9,214 nucleotides of DNA from Rhodobacterales bacterium UBA7416 (GTDB lineage: Bacteria > Pseudomonadota > Alphaproteobacteria > Rhodobacterales > Rhodobacteraceae), in NCBI GenBank assembly GCA_002469545.1, contig DKMK01000017.1, positions 1 to 9,214 of the forward strand, in the 5' to 3' direction. Every line of letters begins with the position of its first letter. The stretch's first letter is position 1. The notes beneath the pieces were generated by a model that worked only from the letters and a program-made list of their open reading frames with translations, was not told the origin of the DNA and ran no database searches. Positions 1 to 6,808 of this stretch are shown piece after piece. Both the position numbers and the translations under genes were made by a program.

Positions 1-1838
1 CGTTCAACCGCCGCCAACTCTTGGGCAGTCATTGCCTTTGCATGACTAAAATCGAACCGAAGCCGATCAGATGCATTCAACGAACCACGCTGCGCAACAT
101 GATCGCCCAACGTCGCACGCAGTGCTTCGTTCAACAGATGGGTCGCCGAATGGCTGTTACGGATACCAGAGCGCATTGAATGATCAACAATCAGTTCTGC
201 ATTGTCACCGCTCTTTATCGAACCAGAAGTAACCGATCCGATGTGAACAAACACGTTGCCCTTTTTCTTAACGTCGCGCACTGCGACTTCGCCGCCATCA
301 ACACGCAAAACGCCCGCATCACCGATTTGGCCGCCGCTTTCCGCATAAAATGGTGTTTGATTAAGAACGATCATCACCTCTTCATCTGCACTGGCCTTAT
401 CGGCAATCATGCCATCTTTGACTAATGCAACGATCTGACCTTCGGCGATTTCTGTATCATACCCCAGAAAATCGGTCGTGCCGTGCTCGTCTGCTATATC
501 GAACCAAATTGTTTCATCCGCTGCTTCACCAGAACCAGACCATGCCGCGCGCGCCTTTGCCTTTTGTTCAGCCATAGCAGAATCAAAACCATCGGTATCG
601 ACTTCCACACCTTTTTCGCGCAACGCATCCTGAGTCAAATCCAATGGGAAACCATATGTATCATACAATTTAAACGCTGCCGTACCTGACAGTGGCGCAC
701 CCTCGTCCATGCTCGCCAGCTCGTCGTCCAGTAATTTCAAGCCACGATCCAATGTCGTTTTGAAACGCGTTTCTTCCAGCAACAAACTCTCTTCGATCAA
801 GCTTTGTGCATGACCAAGTTCTGGATAAGCTTGGCCCATCTGTTTCACCAACGCTGGCACCATTTGATGCATTACGGGATCTTTTGCACCCATTTGATGA
901 GCGTGGCGCATGGCACGGCGCATAATGCGACGCAGCACATATCCACGACCTTCGTTTGATGGCAAAATACCGTCTGCAATCAAAAACGACGTCGAACGTA
1001 AGTGATCTGCAATCACACGGTGATGCACATTTTGATCACCATACGGATCAACACCAGTTGCTTGCGCCGATGCTTCGATCAAATCACGCATCAAATCAGT
1101 ATCGTAATTATCGTGACTTCCTTGTAGAAGTGCCGCAATCCGTTCCAGCCCCATGCCGGTATCAATTGATTGCATATTCAACGGCTTCAGTGTTCCATCT
1201 GCAAACTGTTCGTTTTGCATGAACACCACATTCCAAATCTCAATGAAGCGATCACCATCTTCCTCAGCAGAACCAGGAGGACCACCCCAGATTTTGTCAC
1301 CATGATCATAGAATATCTCAGTACAGGGACCACACGGACCAGTTGGACCCATCCGCCAGAAATTGTCATCGGTCGCAATGCGAATAATGCGATCATCGGA
1401 TAGCCCCGCATATTTTTTCCAAATATTAGCGGCCTCGTCATCCGTATGATAAACTGTGACATAAAGACGGTTTTTATCAATTCCGAATTCTTTTGTGATC
1501 AAATCCCATGCGTATTTGATGGCCTCTTCTTTGAAATAGTCACCAAAGGAAAAGTTTCCCAACATTTCAAAAAACGTATGATGGCGCGCTGTGTACCCAA
1601 CGTTATCAAGATCGTTATGTTTACCACCAGCACGCACACATTTTTGAGCTGTCGTAGCGCGGGTATAATCGCGTGTTTCCTGACCTAGGAATTGGTTTTT
1701 GAACTGAACCATTCCAGAGTTCGTAAACATTAATGTTGGATCGTTGCGCGGCACCAAAGGCGAGCTGTCCACCACTTGGTGTCCATTGTTATCAAAGAAA
1801 TCCAAAAATGTGGATCGAATGTCGTTAACGCTTGCCAT
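1..1838 (-). CDS. alaS: Alanyl-tRNA synthetase, 3' end cut off by the window edge
   Basis: Cytoplasmic class II aminoacyl-tRNA synthetase that charges tRNA-Ala with alanine and hydrolyses mischarged Ser/Gly-tRNA-Ala. I translated the reverse complement by hand: an uninterrupted frame of 612 codons runs off the left edge, against roughly 875-885 residues usual for bacterial AlaRS, so about the last 30% is missing. Visible landmarks are the N-terminal catalytic core with NDPTLMFTNSGM (about 32-43), class II motif 2 around RHHTFFEMLGNFSFGDYF (85-102), and motif 3 GMGLER (228-233). The editing-domain zinc motif HSATH follows, with H563 and H567, almost the same numbering as E. coli H564/H568; the partner Cys and His lie outside the window. 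The ATG at 1838 starts MASVNDIRSTFLDFF, the normal AlaRS N-terminus, and AGGA lies 7 bases upstream (1846-1849). It follows recA in the same direction but behind a terminator, so it probably has its own promoter. Confidence 0.98.
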   Translation of the reverse strand, partial: MASVNDIRSTFLDFFDNNGHQVVDSSPLVPRNDPTLMFTNSGMVQFKNQFLGQETRDYTRATTAQKCVRAGGKHNDLDNVGYTARHHTFFEMLGNFSFGDYFKEEAIKYAWDLITKEFGIDKNRLYVTVYHTDDEAANIWKKYAGLSDDRIIRIATDDNFWRMGPTGPCGPCTEIFYDHGDKIWGGPPGSAEEDGDRFIEIWNVVFMQNEQFADGTLKPLNMQSIDTGMGLERIAALLQGSHDNYDTDLMRDLIEASAQATGVDPYGDQNVHHRVIADHLRSTSFLIADGILPSNEGRGYVLRRIMRRAMRHAHQMGAKDPVMHQMVPALVKQMGQAYPELGHAQSLIEESLLLEETRFKTTLDRGLKLLDDELASMDEGAPLSGTAAFKLYDTYGFPLDLTQDALREKGVEVDTDGFDSAMAEQKAKARAAWSGSGEAADETIWFDIADEHGTTDFLGYDTEIAEGQIVALVKDGMIADKASADEEVMIVLNQTPFYAESGGQIGDAGVLRVDGGEVAVRDVKKKGNVFVHIGSVTSGSIKSGDNAELIVDHSMRSGIRNSHSATHLLNEALRATLGDHVAQRGSLNASDRLRFDFSHAKAMTAQELAAVE

Positions 1839-1856
1839 CGGATTATCCTGTGAATG

Positions 1857-1869
1857 CTGTTTCAAACAG
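1857..1869. repeat. Short palindrome in the alaS leader
   Basis: CTGTTT and AAACAG form a perfect 6-bp inverted repeat around one central base. It overlaps the end of the candidate -10 and the predicted alaS transcription start. This is the geometry of an operator bound by a dimeric repressor, but a match of this size can occur by chance and I recognise no specific regulator. Confidence 0.3.
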
Positions 1870-1897
1870 GTTTACCGAGCCTTTTAAAAACTGTCCA
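1869..1897 (-). promoter_or_regulatory. Candidate alaS promoter
   Basis: Reading the minus strand, TGGACA (1892-1897, 5 of 6 to the sigma-70 -35 consensus) is followed after exactly 17 bases by TAAACC (1869-1874, a weak -10). It lies between the recA terminator and the alaS start, where an alaS promoter is expected. The predicted start point, near 1862, falls inside the palindrome at 1857-1869. The -10 match is poor, so this is tentative. Confidence 0.3.
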
Positions 1898-1903
1898 CAG
1901 CCC

Positions 1904-1935
1904 AAAATAAAAAGGCTGGGAATTACCCAGCCTTT
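1904..1935 (-). terminator. Rho-independent terminator of recA
   Basis: On the minus strand a perfect 10-bp stem, AAAGGCTGGG (1926-1935) with CCCAGCCTTT (1911-1920), closes a 5-base loop and is followed by the U-rich tract TTATTTT (1904-1910). It starts 18 bases after the recA stop codon. It should end the recA transcript and insulate alaS. The reverse direction also has some Ts but a weaker tract. Confidence 0.92.
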
Positions 1936-1952
1936 ACATCACTTTATGTAAC

Positions 1953-3035
1953 CTATTCTTCGACGACTGCATCGTCTTTGTCAGGCGTATCGTTTGGTGG
2001 TGGCATATCGAAATCCAAACCATGTGCAGCACGAATTTTATCTTCGATCTCGTAAGCCATCTTTGGGTTATCTTTCATATAGGTCTTGGCATTCTCACGC
2101 CCTTGCCCAATGCGTTCATCACCGTAAGAGAACCATGAGCCGGACTTCGCAATAAAGCCCAACTTAACGCCCAAATCGATCAATTCGCCACGTTTGGAAA
2201 TACCTTCACCATACATAATATCAAACTCGACTTGTTTGAATGGTGGTGACACTTTGTTTTTCACAACTTTTACACGTGTTTGGTTGCCTACAATTTCGTC
2301 GCGATCCTTGATCGCGCCTATGCGGCGAATATCCAGGCGCACAGAGGAATAGAATTTCAACGCATTCCCACCAGACGTCGTTTCAGGTGAGCCAAACATC
2401 ACGCCAATTTTCATACGAATTTGGTTGATGAAAATAACCATACAACCAGACTTAGAGATAGAACCCGTTAGCTTTCGCATCGCTTGGCTCATCAAACGTG
2501 CCTGTGCACCAACTTGGTGATCACCCATATCGCCTTCAAGTTCCGCACGCGGCGTCAATGCCGCAACAGAATCAACAACAACCATGGAAACAGCGCCCGA
2601 ACGGACCAACGTGTCTGTAATTTCTAACGCTTGTTCACCGGCATCAGGTTGTGAAATCAATAATTCATCAATATTCACGCCCAATTTTTTGGCATAAGTC
2701 GGATCCAATGCGTGTTCGGCGTCAACAAACGCACAAACACCGCCCTTTTTCTGTTCTTCCGCAATTGCATGCAATGTTAGCGTGGTTTTACCCGAACTCT
2801 CTGGGCCATAAATCTCAATGATACGTCCCTTGGGCAATCCACCAATACCAAGTGCAATATCCAAACCGATCGAACCTGTCGATGTCGCCTCGATATCCAA
2901 ACGCGCACTATCGTCGCCCAATTTCATGATCGAGCCTTTGCCGAACTGTCGTTCAATTTGGCTCAAGGCAGATTCTAAGGCCTTTTCTTTGTCCATGCTT
3001 TTCTTTCCACTGAAATCTAATAGAGTCGATGCCAT
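1953..3035 (-). CDS. recA: Recombinase A, RecA
   Basis: DNA-dependent ATPase that forms filaments on single-stranded DNA, carries out strand exchange and triggers LexA self-cleavage in the SOS response. The protein is 360 residues, a normal RecA length. Visible landmarks are Walker A GPESSGKT (77-84), the catalytic glutamate E107 in DAEHAL, the Walker B aspartate D155 in VVVDS, and the DNA-binding loop L2 region with NQIRMKIGVMFGSPETTSGG starting at 204. The family's acidic C-terminal tail (DKDDAVVEE) is also present. The ATG at 3035 has AAGGAG seven bases upstream. The gene is monocistronic by appearance, with a strong terminator downstream and an SOS-box promoter upstream. It is divergent from the sulfotransferase-like gene and is followed by alaS, a recA-alaS order common in bacteria. 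Nothing about the protein itself is unusual. Confidence 0.99.
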   Translation of the reverse strand: MASTLLDFSGKKSMDKEKALESALSQIERQFGKGSIMKLGDDSARLDIEATSTGSIGLDIALGIGGLPKGRIIEIYGPESSGKTTLTLHAIAEEQKKGGVCAFVDAEHALDPTYAKKLGVNIDELLISQPDAGEQALEITDTLVRSGAVSMVVVDSVAALTPRAELEGDMGDHQVGAQARLMSQAMRKLTGSISKSGCMVIFINQIRMKIGVMFGSPETTSGGNALKFYSSVRLDIRRIGAIKDRDEIVGNQTRVKVVKNKVSPPFKQVEFDIMYGEGISKRGELIDLGVKLGFIAKSGSWFSYGDERIGQGRENAKTYMKDNPKMAYEIEDKIRAAHGLDFDMPPPNDTPDKDDAVVEE

Positions 3036-3042
3036 GAGTTAT

Positions 3043-3048
3043 CTCCTT
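3043..3048 (-). promoter_or_regulatory. recA ribosome binding site
   Basis: AAGGAG on the minus strand, 7 bases before the ATG at 3035, is a near-consensus Shine-Dalgarno. It fixes the recA start and suggests efficient translation. Confidence 0.85.
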
Positions 3049-3081
3049 ATTTCACATCTTCCGCAATCTAATTTCGCGGAT

Positions 3082-3096
3082 GTTCGCCTGTTGTTC
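3082..3096. promoter_or_regulatory. SOS box (LexA operator) of recA
   Basis: A perfect GTTC-N7-GTTC direct repeat on the plus strand, which reads GAAC-N7-GAAC in the recA direction. This is the LexA operator type established for Alphaproteobacteria such as Rhodobacter and Rhizobium. It begins about 10 bases downstream of the proposed recA -10, around +4 to +18, where bound LexA would block initiation. No lexA gene lies in the window. Confidence 0.88.
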
Positions 3097-3129
3097 TCTT
3101 ATCTGGGTTATGGGACCAAAAAGAGAACA
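3092..3129. repeat. 9-bp inverted repeat spanning the recA promoter, containing a second SOS-like site
   Basis: TGTTCTCTT (3092-3100) is perfectly complementary to AAGAGAACA (3121-3129) across a 20-base spacer. The left arm contains the second GTTC of the SOS box. The right arm supplies a GAAC that pairs with GACC (3114-3117) to give GACC-N7-GAAC at 3114-3128. That is an SOS box with one mismatch, in the opposite orientation, inside the proposed -35/-10 spacer. It may be a second, weaker LexA contact, or part of an operator serving both divergent genes. Confidence 0.5.
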
Positions 3130-3135
3130 TTACAA
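3107..3135 (-). promoter_or_regulatory. Candidate recA promoter
   Basis: On the minus strand TTGTAA (3130-3135) and CATAAC (3107-3112) are separated by 17 bases, each matching 4 of 6 of the sigma-70 consensus. The sequence just upstream of the -35 (3136-3150) is very A/T-rich, resembling an UP element. The perfect SOS box lies directly downstream. The position fits, but the hexamers are not strong enough to be certain. Confidence 0.5.
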
Positions 3136-3170
3136 GATAAATTTTATATTCCCACTTTCGATCAAGACCC

Positions 3171-3199
3171 TTTCGAAAAGGTAAAGTTTTGAGTAAAAT
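3171..3199 (+). promoter_or_regulatory. Possible promoter of the sulfotransferase-like gene
   Basis: TAAAAT (3194-3199) is a good -10, 30 bases before the start codon. With a 17-base spacer the -35 would be TTTCGA (3171-3176), which matches poorly. The -35 overlaps a small inverted repeat, CCTTT-CGA-AAAGG (3169-3181). TTTCGA also occurs 15 bases earlier at 3156, so an activator-dependent promoter is possible. Confidence 0.25.
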
Positions 3200-3228
3200 G
3201 AATTATCAGCACCGAGGGTGACTATAAG

Positions 3229-3828
3229 ATGATGATTTTCCTAGATAAAAGCTTGGTGTTTTTCGCAACACCCAAGACAGGGTCGACAGCTTTTCACAAA
3301 GCATTCGGTTCGAAAGCTGATATTTTGTTTACTAAAAATCCACGTGTTACACACATTGCGCCAAAGCGGTTTAACAAAATGATTGCACCATACGTGCGCC
3401 CTCTTATGTCTGAGCCTGTAAATTCGATCGCACTTATCAGGGAACCCATAGAATGGTTAGGAAGTTGGTATCGTTACCGCCAGCGCGGCGAAAACCTAAA
3501 TACGTCCAGTTCAACTGCGGATGTTTCCTTTGACGAATTTGTAGAAGCATACCTTGGCAATGATCGTCCTAAATATGCAAATGTAGGCCAACAGGCTCAG
3601 TTCATAACAGGCGGCGGGGATAAACCACTCGTGACACAGCTTTGGCGCTACACCGCAATTGATGACCTAACATTGTATCTAAGATTACAACTTGGATTCA
3701 ATTTCAAACTGGAACAAGTGAACGTATCACCTAAACGCGCGTTGTCTTTATCGCCGGAAAACAACCGTACTTTGCAAAGTCACTTTCAAAAGGATTTTGA
3801 TCTGTATGAGAATGCAATTGGTGGATAA
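3229..3828 (+). CDS. Small sulfotransferase-like protein (putative PAPS-type fold)
   Basis: A 199-residue protein that I read as a compact member of the P-loop sulfotransferase fold. Near the N-terminus, LVFFATPKTGSTAF (9-22) resembles the 5'-phosphosulfate-binding loop of PAPS sulfotransferases. IALIREPIEWLGSWYRYR (67-84) resembles the 3'-phosphate-binding motif, with R71 and S79 as the expected contacts. No signal peptide or membrane segment is visible, so it is probably cytoplasmic. The substrate is unknown. From memory, close relatives sit near recA in other Rhodobacteraceae, where some are labelled 'gamma-glutamyl kinase'; nothing here supports an amino-acid kinase. The start is one of two tandem ATGs (3229 or 3232); GAGG at 3214-3217 lies 11 bases from the first, longer than ideal. 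It is the only plus-strand gene, divergent from recA and ending 6 bp from cckA's stop. Fold fairly likely, activity unproven. Confidence 0.72.
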   Translation: MMIFLDKSLVFFATPKTGSTAFHKAFGSKADILFTKNPRVTHIAPKRFNKMIAPYVRPLMSEPVNSIALIREPIEWLGSWYRYRQRGENLNTSSSTADVSFDEFVEAYLGNDRPKYANVGQQAQFITGGGDKPLVTQLWRYTAIDDLTLYLRLQLGFNFKLEQVNVSPKRALSLSPENNRTLQSHFQKDFDLYENAIGG

Positions 3829-3834
3829 CAAAAC

Positions 3835-5580
3835 CTACGTATTTCCATCCTCTACCATTTTACCAACCATAGAGATTAGCTGTTGTAAACTGTATGGTTT
3901 AGGCAAGAAAACAGCGCTATCAAAGCTTTCTAAATCGTCCGAAAAACTCTCTTCTGCATAGCCTGAAACAAAAACAATTCTTGCTCTGTTGCCTTGCTCT
4001 TGTGCTTTGCGCACCCAAGTTGGGCCGTCGATATCTGGCATAACCACGTCCGTAACGATGACATCAAAATCGATTTCAACTTGTGAAAGAATTTCAAGTG
4101 CTTCTTCCCCACCACTTGCGGCATGTAAAATAACACCCTGACTTTGTAAGGCACGTTGCGAAACGGCGCGCACAGGATCTTCGTCCTCTACTAACAAAAC
4201 GCGTACTCCCTTCAGGCTATTGGATCGCTGTCTGTCTGGTACAGCTTTGGGTTGTTCCACCAATTGCATATTTTCAGCTACTGGCAATAGAATGGTGAAT
4301 AATGTCCCGTGATCAACTTCGCTGTCTACGAAAATATACCCCCCCGTCTGTTTGATTATCCCGTAAGCCATAGAAAGCCCAAGCCCAGTTCCTTTGCCCA
4401 CTTCTTTTGTTGAAAAGAAAGGTTCGAATATTTTCCCAAGCAAATTCGGGGAAATGCCGTCACCTTCGTCTTCAACCTCAATTGAAACATATTTGCCGGC
4501 CAAAATAATGGCGCCAGATTTGGGAACATCGTCCTTATAGTGCATTGCTTTACTGCGTAAAAATATTTGCCCGCCTTTCGGCATCGCATCACGCGCATTT
4601 ACGACCAAGTTCATTAAAACCTGTTCTAATTGCCGCCCATCGACAAACGCTAGGGGCAAATCTTTTTCTTGTAACAGGCGTAACGTGATTGTTTCCCCAA
4701 CCAATCGGTTCAGTAAATGCGTCAAATCCGACAAAGATTCATTGACTTGCAACGCGCTTGGTTTCAACGTTTGTTTACGGGAATAGGCCAACAATTGACC
4801 GACCAAAGCAGCGGCTCGATTTGCGTTCGAACTAATTTGAATGAGATCGCCAAAATCCGCATCGCCCTTTTCGTGACGCAGCATCAACAGATCGCAATAG
4901 CCCGAAATAGCCGTTAGTAAGTTATTGAAATCATGTGCAATACCGCCAGCCAATTGCCCGATGGCTTGCATTTTTTGGCTTTGAACAAACTGCGCTTCTA
5001 AGGATTTTAGCTCTGTAGTATCACTAATGACTGCGGTGGTGTGATGAGAACTTGAATCTCCAACTACCCCCAATTGAATACGCAGATAAACGTCGGCTTC
5101 GCGGCGTTTGGCCATACCAAATTCGGATTTTTGCCATCCTTGACGTTGGTTCGCATTTTTCACCCACTGAGAAACAGATCGCCCCATTCCTTCGACCAAT
5201 TCGCTGAAATATGGCCTCTCACCTGGTTCAATTTTCAGAAGGTTTTGCGCGGCCTTATTCGATTTTAAAACCATGCCCTCTCGGGATAACCGCATAACCG
5301 CGATAGGAATCGTGTCAAATTCAAAGCTTGCGCTTGAATCTTTTTTAAACGGAAATGTTATTTTTTTGGCTGAAATGGCGTTGAAATCAAATTTGATTTT
5401 GGGCAATTTACCCAAATAGTTTCCAACCAAAAAAAATGCGAATAGCACAAGTATGATTTCCGCAAAGATGGTTATCTGATCTAAAACTAATAAAAAGGCC
5501 AAAAGGGTTATGCAGAACAATATAGCAGACAGTGCAATTGCTCTTGGATACTCTGCCAAGCTTTTTACGATCTGCATCAT
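3835..5580 (-). CDS. cckA: CckA-type hybrid histidine kinase
   Basis: Membrane sensor kinase/phosphatase at the head of the CckA-ChpT-CtrA phosphorelay. The relay controls the cell cycle in Caulobacter and motility plus gene transfer agent production in Rhodobacterales. Of 581 residues, two hydrophobic segments (about 13-33 and 37-57) form a hairpin with almost no periplasmic loop. A PAS-like region (about 85-190) follows, then the HisKA helix GGIAHDFNN with phospho-acceptor H216. The ATPase domain shows N-box NLVVNARDA (N328), G1 box DEGDGI (371-376), F box FEPFFSTK and G2 GKGTGLGLS. A C-terminal receiver has an acidic cluster at 465-468, phospho-acceptor D511 in TDVVMPD, S539 and K561 in KPY. 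The HxDFNN kinase core fused to one receiver is characteristic of CckA. It is shorter than Caulobacter CckA (about 691 residues, two PAS domains). The start is ATG 5580 or 5577; an in-frame TAA seven codons upstream limits extension, and no clear Shine-Dalgarno is seen. Confidence 0.92.
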   Translation of the reverse strand: MMQIVKSLAEYPRAIALSAILFCITLLAFLLVLDQITIFAEIILVLFAFFLVGNYLGKLPKIKFDFNAISAKKITFPFKKDSSASFEFDTIPIAVMRLSREGMVLKSNKAAQNLLKIEPGERPYFSELVEGMGRSVSQWVKNANQRQGWQKSEFGMAKRREADVYLRIQLGVVGDSSSHHTTAVISDTTELKSLEAQFVQSQKMQAIGQLAGGIAHDFNNLLTAISGYCDLLMLRHEKGDADFGDLIQISSNANRAAALVGQLLAYSRKQTLKPSALQVNESLSDLTHLLNRLVGETITLRLLQEKDLPLAFVDGRQLEQVLMNLVVNARDAMPKGGQIFLRSKAMHYKDDVPKSGAIILAGKYVSIEVEDEGDGISPNLLGKIFEPFFSTKEVGKGTGLGLSMAYGIIKQTGGYIFVDSEVDHGTLFTILLPVAENMQLVEQPKAVPDRQRSNSLKGVRVLLVEDEDPVRAVSQRALQSQGVILHAASGGEEALEILSQVEIDFDVIVTDVVMPDIDGPTWVRKAQEQGNRARIVFVSGYAEESFSDDLESFDSAVFLPKPYSLQQLISMVGKMVEDGNT

Positions 5581-5612
5581 TGGGGCACCACTGTTTAGTT
5601 ACTCAATCAAGA

Positions 5613-5637
5613 TTAACCTAAACGTAATACTGGTTAA
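5613..5637. repeat. TTAACC/GGTTAA inverted repeat in the cckA leader
   Basis: Two perfect 6-bp arms, TTAACC (5613-5618) and GGTTAA (5632-5637), are separated by 13 bases in the 64-bp gap between rsmB and cckA. The arms carry TTAA, as in CtrA half-sites, but the spacing is not the TTAA-N7-TTAA of a CtrA box. It could be a dyad operator or a weak hairpin; there is no U tract, so it is not an intrinsic terminator. Confidence 0.3.
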
Positions 5638-5644
5638 AGTTGTA

Positions 5645-6805
5645 TTACTTTTTCAAAATAGCCACAAAAAAACCATCACAACCTTGCGCAAGTTGGATTG
5701 TCTGATGTAAATCCAAATGCCATTCTGGATTACTTTGTAAGAACGTGTTGATCTGGTTCATGTTTTCGCACGCAAACAAAGAGCACGTCATATATGCCAA
5801 CGTACCACCTGGCCCAACCAAATTTTTACTTTGATTCAATATCTGTGCTTGGGTTTGCACAAGTACATCCAGTCTGGTTTGATCAAGCTTCCATTTTGCA
5901 TCTGGACTACGACGCCAAGAGCCACTGCCCGAACAGGGAACATCCAAAACCACCAAATCATATAAATCCGCGGACTTAACTGGATCACTGCGGAGCAACT
6001 TCACAGAAACACCAGCGCGCGTTGCACGCTCGCGCAGGCCCTTTAGGCGGTCTGGATCAATGTCATAGGCCGAAAATTCAACACCCGCATTCGCACGTCC
6101 AGCCATTGCTAATGTTTTTCCACCGCCACCTGCACAATAATCCAATACACGCCCTTTTTCAGGTAATGAAATAGCGTCGATTAATGCTTGTGATCCGGCA
6201 TCTTGCAGCTCGATTGAACCATTAAGGTAACTGGCCGTTTGTGGGATTTTTCGCGTTTCGCCTCGCACACGCAGGGCTGTTGTTGATGCTTCAACGGGGT
6301 CAACTTCGATCCCATCCAATGCTAACGATCGGGTTGCTTTTGACAGATTGGATTTTTTTAAATTCACACGTAAATCAATCGGTGCACGCTCTTTTAGTCG
6401 TGCATAATCATCATCACCATTGAACGCATCATCCAACCAATCAGGAATGTCCAAGGCCACTGCCCGTGACATTTTGGGTTTTGTTGATTGGACAGTCGTC
6501 ATTTCTTCGTCGCTTAGTGGTGCCGGCGCATAGCCTTGACCACTAAAAACATCTGTCACATCGTCATCATTTGCCAACAGGCGCCCGACTAAAACACCTC
6601 GTGCGCCATTCAGCCCGCTGAGATGTGCAAAGCTACGCAGATTGCGCAGCCCATCGAAAACGATGTCTCGGATGGCTGCGCGATCTTTGGAGCCCGCATA
6701 ACGATTTGAACGCGACCAACTGGTCAGTTCACGTTCAGCAGGTGCACCCGCCATTGCGCGATCCAAAATTTCAATCGCAGCTGCATATCGTGCGGCAGGT
6801 GTCAT
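5645..6805 (-). CDS. rsmB: RsmB/NOP-family rRNA (cytosine-C5)-methyltransferase
   Basis: SAM-dependent m5C RNA methyltransferase, likely acting on 16S rRNA (C967 in E. coli for RsmB). At 386 residues it is a little shorter than E. coli RsmB (429). The N-terminal part, with SKDRAAIRDIVFDGLRNL (39-56), resembles the NusB-like RNA-binding domain of RsmB. The Rossmann domain has SAM motif I VLDYCAGGGGKTL (220-232) and acidic residues in AYDID (246-250). Motif IV is DVPCSGSG with C291, and motif VI is TCSLFACEN with C341. C341 is the expected nucleophile and C291 the residue that releases the product. The start ATG (6805) lies 3 bp after the guaB stop, with only a weak GGAT as ribosome site, suggesting translation coupled to guaB. 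Alphaproteobacteria often carry more than one RsmB/NOP paralogue, so the family is firm but the exact target is inferred. Confidence 0.87.
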   Translation of the reverse strand: MTPAARYAAAIEILDRAMAGAPAERELTSWSRSNRYAGSKDRAAIRDIVFDGLRNLRSFAHLSGLNGARGVLVGRLLANDDDVTDVFSGQGYAPAPLSDEEMTTVQSTKPKMSRAVALDIPDWLDDAFNGDDDYARLKERAPIDLRVNLKKSNLSKATRSLALDGIEVDPVEASTTALRVRGETRKIPQTASYLNGSIELQDAGSQALIDAISLPEKGRVLDYCAGGGGKTLAMAGRANAGVEFSAYDIDPDRLKGLRERATRAGVSVKLLRSDPVKSADLYDLVVLDVPCSGSGSWRRSPDAKWKLDQTRLDVLVQTQAQILNQSKNLVGPGGTLAYMTCSLFACENMNQINTFLQSNPEWHLDLHQTIQLAQGCDGFFVAILKK

Positions 6806-6808
6806 TAC

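Noticed and set aside
2818..3192. Plus-strand frame of 124 codons starting inside recA and crossing the recA promoter
   Set aside because: Most of it is antisense to recA codons and the remainder crosses the SOS/promoter region; no family resemblance.
3229..3828. Gamma-glutamyl (glutamate 5-) kinase
   Set aside because: No amino-acid kinase motifs and the protein is too short; the PKTGST and IREP..WYR motifs point to a sulfotransferase fold instead.
5601..5640. CtrA box upstream of cckA
   Set aside because: TTAA occurs in both dyad arms, but no TTAA-N7-TTAA spacing is present; the closest is TTAA-N7-TGAG, which is too degenerate.
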